Origin: Euryodendron excelsum | Lineage: Eukaryota; Streptophyta; Magnoliopsida; Ericales; Pentaphylacaceae | Direction: 5' to 3' | Assembly (NCBI GenBank): GCA_033060915.1 | Contig: CM065378.1 | Span: 34,171,501-34,235,500, forward strand | DNA: 64,000 bases | Part shown: in pieces, positions 12,190 to 34,800 of the stretch | How positions within the stretch are numbered: position 1 is the stretch's first letter | How the letters are laid out: each line of letters starts with the position of its first letter | Program-made: the position numbers and the translations under genes | The notes under the pieces: model-generated | The model's input: only the letters and a program-made list of their open reading frames with translations | Told to the model about the DNA's origin: nothing | Databases searched by the model: none

Positions 12190-12880
12190 GCTAAGCGTGT
12201 GGATATTTGTTGAATCAGGCTTATACCAAATGTTTTTTTCAAAACCAAATCCTAAATCTGCTCAAAATAAAAGCTTATGTTTTTCCAACGCAGCCCATTT
12301 AATCTAAAACTATTATTAATAAATATTTTTTCTTAAAAATAATATTAAATAATATAAGATCTAAATACATAAATAAATTAAAATATAAAAATATATGATT
12401 TTATATATATTTTGAATTGGACTTCAAACTCAATTTTTAAGCCCGCTCATTAGACTAGGAGCATTTAAAAAAAAATTTCAAGCCCTATAAATGATGAGCA
12501 GATTATTGGCCTCGTGGCCACTTTAAAGTGGACATTGGACGAGTCAAGCCTACACTAAAAATAAATCTTATTGAACTTAAAACTAAATTCCAAGCCCTTC
12601 TAATTAAAAAACTTGCAATCCCAAATCCATCTAAACTCTTCCTTTTAACCTAAAATTTATTTAATAAATATTTTTCTATAAATAATATTAAATAACATAA
12701 AATTTAATTACACATAAATATATATCATATTAAAATATTAAAATATATTATTTTATATATATTTCTAACTTGGTTGGATTTTAAAAATAATTCTTAAACT
12801 CGCCTATTAAACTCATTGAACCTAAACAAAATTACAAAGTCCTATGATGTGTGGACGTTCTATCAGCCTCTCAGACCTAT
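12190..12880 (-). repeat. Two adjacent reverse-orientation copies of the GCCC-rich dispersed repeat
   Basis: Two consecutive units (about 12190-12535 and 12536-12880) share the order AAGCCC, AATAATATTAAATAA, TATATATATTT, then CAAGCCC or equivalent; they are degenerate reverse complements of the copies at 423-766 and 31068-31450. Their head-to-tail adjacency suggests tandem duplication or a second insertion beside the first. Confidence 0.5.
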
Positions 12881-13456
12881 AATCACCCCTATTGCAAGTT
12901 GATTTAGCAGGAACAATGTTTCTTAGGCCAGCTTAGAGTTGGGTTGCTGTTTTTCATCTCTTTTAGTCCCAAAAAAAAAAAAAAAATGGAACAAGGCACT
13001 AGGAATTCATTTTGTATAAAAATTCTCTGAAAAAAAAAAAAAATTACCGTGTGCCTATTGGGCCAATCTTCAAAGTGGCCAACAGAAACGAAACGCGAAA
13101 CAGCCAAAGCAACCTCTGTTTGTGTGCCACGTATCTTATTGATTGCATGCCCCTTAAACCACGTGCCAAGTGTTGGTTAGAAATTCTAAGATGACGCCCG
13201 CTGCAACCATAACTCAGCCTCGACTTACGTGCCGGAACACTCCAAAGCTGCACATTTAGAAAGCTTGTTGCCACGTGTCCCCTAACAGTCACAGTTAGAT
13301 AGGATCACCTCATCCACGTGCCCTAGAATGGACAGCCCCTCCATCACTCCACCGCGTCACGTTAGGCTCTCCCGTGTTATAAGACCGTCTAAACAGTCAA
13401 ACACTCCAATACCGGGAAAAAGCGCACTTTAGTTGTGGAAGAATACAAGGGCTAAA

Positions 13457-23436
<9,980 letters not shown>

Positions 23437-25616
23437 ATATCTCATATAGTAGCCTTGTTAATGCTGGTGATGTCCCGTGTCTTGCTGATTGTTTTGTCCT
23501 AATAATTACCGCCCTAATGGCTTGGGGTAGGAATGCATTGTATTTTTCAGATGACAAAAGTTATAAATTCATATTGGAGGAATTTTGAACACCTTACTCT
23601 ATGGCATCTCCATTCAGTATTATTTTTTATCCCTCAATTTTTGCGAAAACAGAAATATATCTCTATTAGTTTGTGGTTGCAGGTTTAGGGATTATAGACC
23701 AGTTACCATAACGGGTTGGATTGTGCATCCATTTAAGTGTGCTATTTGTGTCATGTATGAGCAAAAATTTGTAAGAACTTATGATTGATGCCTACCTGTC
23801 TCATGTCAAATCCTCCAAAACCAAACTGAGAACTAATGGCTTCACCCTGTTTGGGAAGGTTATTGATAATGTGAAACAGCTTCCTTCCAATGTGTTATTG
23901 TGAAAAGGCGGGTCTGGTTTACACTGGCTGGAGATATTTTCTTTACCTTTTCTGCCTCTGAAAATGCAGGGTCACCTCCTGTGTCTCTCGGAACCAAATT
24001 CAAGACCGCTATTTGAAATGTTAGTGAGAACTTAACGATTTGTAATCTCATCTCTGCTTTTCGTGAAAAAAAAAAAGAAAAAAACAATATAATTGAAGTG
24101 GGGAGTGTTCTTCAAACAAGAATGAGCAGGGTTGGACCGTAAGTGCAGTAATTACTTAATGGATGAGGTCTCTGGTTCAAGTGTAGGTTGGCCAGTGTGC
24201 CTGGAAAAAGAATAGAAGAAGAGGCATCTCAGAGCAACTAGAAAGAGATTCTTTAACGAGCAAGAATTTGGTTCAAATGAAGAATACTTATCCAGAACTT
24301 TTCGCAACTCAGTTCATCCACCCTTTTGAACTCTCTGTAACTCACTAGAGGCCCAGGAAAAAGACGTGTGTACGAACCGAGTCATCCAGCAACAAGAAGG
24401 AAAAGTTTCGAGTAACTTAAAATTTTCCTGTATCAACAAGGGATCACATATGACTTGGCAAATTAAGTAGAAACATTCTCTGGTCCTCTTTAACACAACT
24501 GTATTGACTTTTGCAGTTTTCCTTTGTATCATAACTTAAGAGAGAGAGAGAGAGAGAGAACATTTTTGGCCATCATTTTGAAAATCTTGAAAAATCACAT
24601 TGACAAGTTTGATGATCTTCATTAACACATGCAGAGGTAAGACTGCATACATTTAATCTCCTCAAAGTCCCGTAGTGATGTGGTAACTATTGTGCTCGTT
24701 TGTTGTTTTTATTAAAACGCTTACATTGATGCCTTCGGAATTTTAGAATCACCCTAATTTGTCTCGTTCTTTAAGGTAATCAACTAAAGAAAAAATTATT
24801 CAGTGCTCTTAAAAGCACCACGTCACTTTTATTCTCTCTCTTCCAAAACAATAGATCACTCTGTTAGTTAAATCCTAAACACACCTATCAGATCTACCTC
24901 AAGACCTATCTAACAAGGAAGGTTCATTTCTTTCAAAATAAAACCTTTTGTTGGTAATGATTTTCATTGTAACAAGGATCAAAGTGAAGGAAATCCTATC
25001 CTCCGCTTCCCCTCAATCCAAACATAGCAGCTGGATACTCAAAAAATCTTGTGTTACTGGTTTGCAAAGAAATATTCTCGTGTCTCAAACTTGTAATTTT
25101 TATAATTTATAGTGGATTTTTCTCTCGCTCATAAGTACAGGCAACTTTGTTGGGATTAAACACGGATGTATACCTACGAAACTGCACCCACAATATATAT
25201 GCACACACCAAAGAAAAAATGCACACAAAGAATTTATGTATTTCGGTACAAACTTGCTTATATGTATATCGGTACAAACTTGCTTACATCTACGGGCAAG
25301 ATAAAAATGCGCACAAAGAATTTTGAAAGGGATAAGGTGAATTTCTTGGTTTTTGAGGGGCCAACACACTATATTTCATGTTAAATACCAAAAAACTATA
25401 GGAACAAACAGGAATTTGAAATTTTTGAGGGGAAGGCATGGCCCTCGCCAGCCTCCCTTGCGTCCACCGGGTTTGAGACAATCTGAAAACATTCAAAACG
25501 GAATATAAATATTTTAAGTTTTGCACCTTGAAGCAATATCTTTTTTTTTTTTTTGGCTCAAAAAGGTATTCAAGCCCTTAAGCAATTTCTGCTTCAACGC
25601 TCCAGTGCTCTAACCC
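23437..25616. other. Aminotransferase 3' region and intergenic sequence
   Basis: After the TAA at 23434-23436 there is presumably a 3' UTR of a few hundred bases. Beyond it I see a (GA)n tract near 24541-24559, a short duplicated motif TCGGTACAAACTTGCTTA near 25243 and 25269, and a fragment of the GAGGGGCCAAC repeat near 25355. No gene is supported. Confidence 0.45.
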
Positions 25617-26862
<1,246 letters not shown>

Positions 26863-26875
26863 ACTGTTTGAGTCC

Positions 26876-28606
26876 CTAGAAGGACTGATCACACTCTGTT
26901 GTCCATTCAAAAGCTTTTCGTAAAACCTTAAAGAAAGTGAGACACTTCTCTGTGGATCTCGAGATAAATCTGTTCAGTGCTGTCACTCTGCCGACAAGTC
27001 TCTGCACCTCCTTGGTGGATGTTGGGGGCCTTATGTCCATAATTGCTTTAACCTTTTCGAGGTTTGCCTCTATTTCCCTATTAGAGACCATGAACCCTAA
27101 GAATTTTTCAGAGGCTACTCTGAAGACACACTTCGCCGGGTTCAACTTCATGTTGTAGGCTCTTAAATTCTGGAATGTCTCTTCTAGGTCCGTCAAGTGA
27201 CTAGCTGCTTGTTTGCTTTTCACTAACATGTCATCAACGTACGCCTCCATGTTTCGGCCGATCTGAGTGTTGCATATGCAGTTGACAGGCCTCTGGTAGG
27301 TTGCTTCGGCGTTTTTCAGGCCAAAAGGCATTACTTTGTAGCAGTATAGGCCTCTGTCCGTTACGAACGATGTGTGCTCTTGGTCACATTCCACCATCTT
27401 TATCTGATTATAACCTAAGAAGGCATTCATGAAGGTCAGCATCTCGTACCCTGCCGTTGAATCCACCAGTTAACCTATTATGGGTAAGGGGAAGCTATCT
27501 TTGGGACAAGCCTTGTTCACATTTATGAAGTCCACACACATTCTCCACTTTCCATTAGTCTTATTGACCATGACCACATTGGATAGCCATATGGGGTACT
27601 GGGCTTCCTTTATGAAGCTGGCTCTGGTCAACTTCTCAACCTCTTCAGCTACTACCTCGTTTCGGTCTGGGGCAAAGCTCCTCCTTTTCTGCCTTACTGG
27701 TTTTGCAAATGGGTCTATGTTTAGATGATGGGCAATGATTCGGGTATCGATGTCTGGCATATTCTCATGAGACCAAGCACAAACATCGGCATTTTGCTTG
27801 AAGAAGCACCTTAGCCGATCCTTGAACTCCTCAGGAGCCGCCATCCTGATCTTCACTACTCTAGTCTAATCCTACCCCCCGATCACGACCTCCTCGAGCT
27901 CTTCCACTGGCTCTCCCCTCCTAATGTCCTCCTCGTCTTGGACCTCCAGCTCTTCAATCAACATAGCCTCCTTGGTCTCCCCTTTGAAGGATGCCATGTA
28001 ACACTCTCTGGCGGTCTGTTGGTCACTCTTGGCTTCCCCAACTCCTTGAGGTGTGGGGAACTTGACTTTCAAGTGATAGGTAGATGGTATAGCTTTGAAT
28101 TCGTTGAGAACTGTTCTTCCCAAAATGATGTTGTAGGCCGAAGGGCAATCCACTACCAAGAATGTCACTATCTTGGTGGCCTGTTGAGGTGCAATCCCCA
28201 GAGTTACTGGCAGGGTTATTGAACCCAAAGGGGTGACTCTGTCTCCAATGAAACCGACCAGGAGGGAATTGACTGACTGTAGCTTTTCCGTGCCCACCTT
28301 CAACTGTTCGAAGGCCCTCAGAAATAAGATGTTTGCCGAACTGCCACTATCCACTAGGACTCTCTGTATCAGGAAGTTGGACACTACTACCAATATGACC
28401 AGGGGGTCGTCGTAAGGTTGGCATATGGCCTCTGCCTCTTCATTAGTGAACGTGATGGGGGCATGCCCTACCCTAGACATTTTGACTGATCGATCTTTGG
28501 ACATGACTTCCTTCTGATTGCGGGTCTCCCTAACGTGCCTTTTCCTAGCAGATGAAGATTCACCACCGCCTGCAAATCCTCCGAAGATGACGCTTATCTC
28601 TCCCAT
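26876..28606 (-). pseudogene. Retrotransposon protease and reverse transcriptase (broken pol)
   Basis: One reading frame interrupted by three stops. The right part (28606-27875) holds the aspartic protease: VLVDSGSSANILFL, then NIILGR about 70 residues later. Two in-frame stops follow near 27872 and 27866. Next comes the RT: the conserved block IPRK/AQYPIWLSNVVMVNK-like, WRMCVDF, NKACPKDSFPLP, then one stop at 27467-27469 (a CAA-to-TAA change would explain it), then STAGYEMLTFMNAFLGYNQI, VMPFGLKNAEATYQR and the catalytic AYVDDMLVKS. The frame ends after TSTKEVQRLVGRVTALNRF and a short RNase H-proximal stretch. The RNase H and integrase domains are absent. No functional product is expected. 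Confidence 0.9.
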
Positions 28607-28870
28607 CGACTGCTGATTCTGCCGTTTCCTTCTTAGGGCTGCATCATTCAGCCTGCCACGGGGCTTGGTCTTACCTCTCGTCGCGCTTGCCCCCTGCTAT
28701 GTATCTTTCCAATCTCCCTTGTTTGATCTGGTTCTCCACCTGCTGCTTGAGGTCGTAACAGTCTTCTGTATCATGGCCATGGTCCTGGTGGAATCGTTCA
28801 CCACTTGTTGGTGAGTCTCTTCTTTGGGGGGGACCTCATTTGTCCTAGCCACTTCAATGCTGGGTCCCCT

Positions 28871-30072
28871 TTAATCTCGTAGAGCACTTGATCCAGGGTA
28901 GTATTTAAGGGGTAAAATACTGGTTGTACTTGGCTGGCTTGGCCCTATTGCCCTTTGTCTTGGGTTTTTGCTCAGCCAGTCTAGGGCTTTTGCTACCCTA
29001 TCATCTTTCTTCTCCTCAGCCAGTCTCTTCTTATCCATACCCAGACTGACATTCTCCGGATCCTCCCTGGCTTTGAGGGTGTCTTCTGCATTCATGTATT
29101 TTGACGCTCGGAGCATGAGTGCAGCCATAGTCTTGGGCGCCTCCTTAGCAGGGAAAAAAGGAACTTACGGGTCCTGACCCCTACAATGAAAGCTGCTACT
29201 GCCACCTTCTGGTCCAGGTCAGCCACTAGAAAGTCTCTTGGTTGAAGCGGGTGACAAGCTCGCACAAATTGTCCTTCTCGCGTTGTTTAATGTTGAACAA
29301 GGAAGTGGAGGGTCTTCTCTGCCTCTGTCCTCCAATATAGTGGTTGACGAACAACCTGCTCAGATCCACGAACTTGCTGATTGTCCGGGGGGAAATTCTG
29401 TGGAACCAAATCTGGGTTAGGCCTTTAAGGGTTGTAGGAAATGCTCTGCACATAATTTCGTCAGGGACCGCATGGAGGTCCATCAGGGCTTTATACGTCT
29501 CAAGGTGGTCTAAGGGGTCTTTTGTGCCATCGAAGAACTCCAATGTGGGCATCTTGCATTATGGGGGCAAAGGTACCCTCATTACTCCTGGCGTGAAAGG
29601 CATGTCTGTCCTGTTCACCAACTCTTCTACTGTGATGGGGCTTTTTTTCTTTTACGGCGGCAATCACTCTGGCCAGTTAAGCCTGCATCTGCTTCAACTG
29701 TTCATTCCACACTGGGCGAGTTTCGCTAGTGTGCTCTGGAAGCACCATTGTCACCGCCTTGGATTGGGCCATGTGGCTTTAGGCTTTATCAACATGGGTT
29801 CCAAGCCCCCTTTGAGGAGGGTTTTCTCTAGGGAATGTTGGGTCCTCCAGCCCTTAGCTGGCGTTACCTTCCTGGTTCCTTGCTGCCAGCTGGTTTGCAA
29901 ACATTGGTGGGTCCTCTAGTGGCGGAGGGTCCACCACTGTCGGTGCCACCGATGGCGAAGACAATCTCTTCTCTAACTCCTGTTTCTAGGCTTGGAGCTG
30001 GTTCATGGAAGCCATCATGCCGATGATTTGCTGCTTCAAGGCAGCGATCCTAGCAGTGCTTTGATCTTCCAT
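28871..30072 (-). pseudogene. Retrotransposon gag (broken)
   Basis: It starts at ATG 30072 with MEDQSTARIAALKQQIIGMM, an N-terminal coiled-coil-like stretch. The capsid core lies at 29552-29226 (PTLEFFDGTKDPLDHLETYK, PTTLKGLTQIWFHRI, and YIGGQRQRRPSTSLFNIKQ), which is typical of plant gypsy gag. The following piece 29128-28871 (MAALMLRASKYMNAEDTL) is in another frame, so at least one frameshift separates them. A stretch near 28680-28800 (minus strand) may hold further gag/zinc-finger remnants. Confidence 0.82.
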
Positions 30073-30156
30073 TACTTCATCTAGCCTGATTAATGTAGCA
30101 CCGGATCGGGTCAAAACCATGAAATAAAGTGTTGTTCTTACAGACGGCACCAACTG

Positions 30157-30710
30157 ATGATGCAATTAATTTGTACAATCTCCCCGACCTCTGATATGAA
30201 TGGTTGAAGTGATGAATCTTGTACTTGAAACACTGATATGGTGCCTGCCAAAGACACTCTGATGTCAAAGTTAGGCTAGAAATAAACGGGCAGAATAATA
30301 ATGCTCAAGAGTTAATGTCTTTCGTACCTCTCTTGGAGATGATTACTACCCTTTATATAGAGATATAAATAGGGAGTGTAGCTTGGATTGTTGGCACATT
30401 AATAAGAGAGCTAATTGTGCTCTCAGATTGTGCACTAAGGATCATGGGACGGAACCATGCCCCCATGTTAGGCTTCATAGACCATGCCCCCAGTCGTGGG
30501 TGAAATCATCTCAATCATGGGATCGTGGAAGCCTATCCTCAGGCGAGAATCTCAAGATACTTTAACGATGGTGCTTAATACTTGGGGTTCTGTCCTTCCA
30601 GATCTGTCGGCACACCTGGTCAGAAGGGGGCTGGGGGGGACTGGTCTGGAGACGCGGTCTAAATTCCTAAGATCTGCCCAATGAGTACAGACTAGTTATA
30701 CTTGTCACAC
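30157..30710 (-). mobile_element. LTR of the gypsy element (approximate borders)
   Basis: On the minus strand this segment precedes the primer-binding leader. It contains a TATA-like TATATAAAG (30351-30359) about 200 bp before the leader, as expected for U3/R of an LTR. Its outer border near 30710 is estimated from a TG start; with no second LTR in the window the ends cannot be verified by comparison. Confidence 0.55.
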
Positions 30711-31007
30711 TACCACGAGACATAACAAAAGAGATTTTATTCTCATTGGTATTCTTTTAAAAATCCTATTTGTGTTACTTGTTTGACGAGGAATATTCTC
30801 TTCTCCTAAAAGTTGGAAAAAGGTAAATGCATTAACATAGTCTGTTTAAGGTGAAGGGTGCACGTAAAGGGAGAAATTTGTTATATTTTAAAAGAATGAA
30901 TGGAAAGTAGATTGAGGGACGAGGGAACTCAATTTTTAATTATTATTATTTTTTAAAATTGGAAAAAATAAAAAAGAAGTGAAGTATTTGTTACTATTTT
31001 ATTTTAA

Positions 31008-31700
31008 GAGTAATTATATTTTATTTTCTTGTAATTTGAGTTAAAATCAGATAACTTCTATGTGATTTAGGGATGACCATGTACTCGCGAACCCAATAGG
31101 CCCGTTCAAGCCCGCTCGTAGATTATAGAATTTGAAAATTTTTTTAGGCCTGATTAGTTTAATGGACGGACTTAAGAATTATCTTTGAAATTCGTCCTGC
31201 CCCGAAATATATAAAATAATATATTTTTATATTTTAATAATATATATAATATTTAATTAAATTTTATGTTATTTAATTTTATTTATAGAGAAAAAAATTA
31301 CATATTAAACAAATTTTACGTTAAGTAGGCAAGTTTGGATGGGCTTGGAAGTACAACTTTTTTAATTGGGTGAATTTGAGATTTGGTTTTAGGCCTGATA
31401 AAAAAAAATTTTTGTATAGGCCCAATCCGTCCCTTCTTATCCAATGTCCATTTCTACTATGAATTAAATTAAAGATGAACACATAAACCCCTTTAATTTT
31501 AATTTATTTAAAAAAATATAAAGAAACTATTAAATTTAATAAGAATTTTATCGTATTTTCGTCATTTTATATCTCTAAATTAAAACATCAATAAGACGAT
31601 TCGATAAAATAATAAAAAAAAATTCCTTAAAAAATAACTCTTTATTTCGGCATAAAATAACTAAATTAAAAGACAACTATTTTATATGATTGGTCTGTTA
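31008..31700. mobile_element. Mutator-type MITE split by a nested hAT-like element
   Basis: The left piece (31008-31066: GAGTAATTATATTTTATTT, TTGTAATTTGAGTTAAAATC) matches the left arm of the MITE at 52398-52783. After the inserted block (31068-31450) it resumes with GATGAACACATAAACCCCTTT, which corresponds to GTGAATACATAGAATCTTT in the intact copy, and further internal MITE-like sequence follows to about 31700. The right terminus is not resolved. Confidence 0.6.
31068..31450 (+). mobile_element. GCCC-rich hAT-like element nested in a MITE
   Basis: It begins AGGGATGACCATGTACTCG and ends near CAATGTCCATTTCTAC; the reverse complement of the end, AGAAATGGACATTGG, weakly mirrors the start. Internal landmarks (TTTTTTTAGGCCTGATTAG, ATGGACGGACTT, TTTTAGGCCTGATA) match the copy at 423-766. 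Flanks TATGTGATT and TATGAATT may be a decayed 8-bp duplication. Confidence 0.55.
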
Positions 31701-31846
31701 TACTACATAACCATAGTAACGACCTGATTCACCTATTGACTTTGAATCCTGTTGCCCTCTCTCTCCCCATCCTGTTGCCCTCTCTCTGTCTCTCTCTTCT
31801 CTGCTCTTTCCTCTGTACAATTCACTGTTGCCCAAAAAAAAAAAAA

Positions 31847-34800
31847 ATGGCGGACGCAGTTCTTTCGGCCTTGATGCAGGTTGTGTTCCAACAGTTGGCC
31901 TCTCCGTTGGTGGAGGAGTTCGGACTGGTCTATAACATGGAGAAACAGCTAAAGAAGCTATCGAGATTGCTCACCAGAGCTAAAGCAGTGATATGCGATG
32001 CCGAACGGAGGCAGAGGAGCGAGGAGGCCGTCAGGATTTGGCTCTGTGACCTCAATGACGTCGCTTACGATGCCGACAACATCGTCGACGAGATGTCAAC
32101 TCAAGTCCTCCTTTCAAAATTGCAGGTAAATAATTTACTGGAAGGGGAAAAAAATTCCATTTTGTTTTTTTTTTTTTTTTGGTGTTTTTTCAAATTTCGA
32201 GATCAACAGATTATTACACCATTATTGAGTTGTCCCCCGCCTGCGGATTCCTTGGATAGTATGGTTGTGTTTGGTTCAGTTTCTAAAAACGGCTTTTGGT
32301 TTTCAAAGTTGACTGGAAATTCATTTGGCCTGTGTTTGTTTTGTCGGAAAAACATAAATATTTCCCAAAATTTTAATTGATTGGTCGTTATTGAAAACTC
32401 AAGCTAGGGAAATTTTCTTAGTCGATGTATGCCTATGTATAACATTATATAATAGAGAGAGTGGGAGAGGTGAGTTAAAAGTTGAAGAAAAATAGAACAA
32501 AATGAAAGAGTAATTTTGTTTTATTTTTCATTATATTTTTCTTTTCCTCTATTTTTCTAATCGAAAATCTAGATTCCAAGATAGTTGTTTAGTTGGATGA
32601 GAGAGTAAAGGGACTTTTATAATTGGGGTCTCAATTTGGAAAATAACATCCAAATTTCCCAAGATTTTTTGAAGTTTTGGAATATATATTTCTAAAATTT
32701 TGAAATTCTAAACTAAACTAACAACCTAATTAGTCAATTTCTTGAAATATTTTCTCAACAATTAGGTCATATTGTCCAGCTTGGTGACAGACTGGGACGG
32801 TATGGTTGTGTATGGCAGTCTCTAAAAACAGTTTTTGGTTCTCAAAAGTTGACTGAAAATTGTTAGTTCCTTGTTTTTGGAAACTGTTTCTAGAAAATTG
32901 AGTTAAATTGAATCATTTTTAAAGATTGTTTGTTGTTCCCCGTTTGGCCTGTGTTTGTTTGGAAAAAAAATTTTAATTTTTCTGAATTTTTAATTGTTTG
33001 GTTCATATAGAGAACTCAAGCTAGGAAAATTTTCTTAGTCGATCTGTGACTATGTATTATAATTATGGGTTAGTTACAGAGAATAAAGGGACTTTTACAA
33101 CTTCGGTTTCAGTTCAGAAAATAACATGCAAATTTCCCAAGATTTTTCTGAAGCTTTGGAATATATTGTTCTAAATTTTTGAAATCCTGAATTAAACAAA
33201 CAACCTAATTTAGTCAATTTCTTGAATTTTTTTTCTCATTTTCAAATGAAACAATTGGCTCATGTTGTCTAGCTTGGTGACAAACTGGGAGGGTATGGTT
33301 GTTTAGTTCTTTGTTCTTGGAAATTGTTTAATGATTGTTTTCTGTACCCCATTTTTTGTTTTCCACTCAGGATTTTTCATATTTTACAATTGTCAGAAAA
33401 CATGTTTCTGAGAACTAAATTTTTTAAAATTACACTACATAGGCCCAAGTATTTCTGGGAGGAAGTGTATGCAACTTGGCAAGGAGTCAGCCCATTGCCG
33501 CTGTCTATATATAGGTTTATGTGTCTCTATAATATGAAAATTGCCGTAGTTCTCTCCCCAAATGTTAGAATCAAAATTATGGTTGAAGTCAAAAGATATT
33601 TCACTGCCAACCCATACTTAGATCTTGTTATCTTAATCTTTGTAAGTACTGCCCTTTTTGTTACTAAATCAGAAATATTACAAATATATTATTAAATGGA
33701 TGGAAGTGGGAAATTTCTATAAAGTTATGCTATGGACTAACAGGTTAATAATTGAGATTGAGTTCAAACTAGTGAATATAGTGTTTTCCAATTTAAAGTG
33801 CTGATCCATGCAGTAACATCAATGTAGCTCCATTCAATTTGATGCCTTTATTTGGACTGATAGAGCAGTTAAAGCATAGTATAAATTAAACACCATTTGC
33901 TTGCCGTTATAGTAAATCTAATCAAGCTATTTCGCACCAGCAGGTTCATGGATTCTTCTCTTCCATCAGTCCAAAACAAGTCTTCCTCCAATTTGATCTT
34001 GCATCGAGGATAGATGAGGTAATTGAGAGGTTGGAGGACATAGCAAGAGAGAGAGAGGATCTCCATCTGAAGGAAGGAGTTGTATCTACAAAGTATAATA
34101 ATAGAGAGAGGTTGCAGACAAGTTCTTTAGTTGATGAATTCTGTGTGTTTGGAAGAAGTGACGACAAAGAGGCAATTGTTTCGCTACTGATGTTGGATGA
34201 TTCTAGTAGTACATTGTCGGTTATTCCCATAGTTGGAATTGGAGGTTTAGGGAAGACAACACTTGCCCAGCTCGCTTACAATGATTGGAGAGTTCAGAAG
34301 CATTTTGAACTAAGAATGTGGGTGTGCGTGCTCCAGGATTTCAATCCAAGGGTGATTACAAAAGCAATCATAGAGTCCGCGACTGGGGCTAGATGCGAAC
34401 TCCTAGACATGGATCCTATGCAGCGGCTCCTTCAAGAGGTGATTAAGGATAAAAGGTATTTGCTTGTGTTGGATGATGTGTGGAATGAGAACCGCAATGG
34501 CTGGGATGCTTTGCGGGTTCCTTTCAGCATTGGTGCCAATGGAAGTAAAATTGTTGTAACCACCAGAAGTGAAGTAGTTTCAACAATGATGGGCACGACC
34601 CCTGCCTATCGTTTGAAGGCTTTGTCAAACAAGGATTGCTGGTCACTGTTCGAAAAATGTGCATTCTCATGCGTGGTCTCAAATGGACCTCAAAATCTAG
34701 TGAAAATTGGCAAGAGAATTGTTTACAAGTGCCAAGGATTGCCCTTAGCCATTAAGGCACTTGGTAGTCTCCTAAACTCTGTCACTGATGAAAACGAATG

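Larger units (their letters stand above)
8933..13456. other. Intergenic region rich in element relics; aminotransferase promoter at its right end
   Basis: Apart from the repeats listed separately (10006-10395, 10600-10800, 10921-11450, 12190-12880) I see no gene. There is a (CT)n tract near 9380 and a (TA)n tract near 10434-10452. The last 400 bases become GC-richer with several CACGTG/ACGT-type cores (for example CACGTG at 13317-13322 and CCACGTGTC near 13271), consistent with the promoter of the gene starting at 13457. Confidence 0.5.
26870..30710 (-). mobile_element. Truncated Ty3/gypsy LTR retrotransposon
   Basis: Reading on the minus strand from right to left: an LTR-like segment (about 30157-30710), a primer-binding-type leader TTGGTGCCGTCTGT (30140-30153), gag starting at ATG 30072, protease and reverse transcriptase. 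It stops at about 26870, within the connection region after RT, next to the aminotransferase relic. RNase H, integrase, the polypurine tract and the second LTR are missing. Gag-to-RT order with a DSG-type protease and YVDD RT fits Ty3/gypsy, probably the Tat/Athila side of the family (inferred). Stops and at least one frameshift show that it is dead. Confidence 0.88.

Noticed and set aside
24130..24215. A tRNA-like stretch with GGTTCAAGT wording
   Set aside because: No complementary acceptor stem or full cloverleaf could be drawn; it looks like a transposon end or chance.
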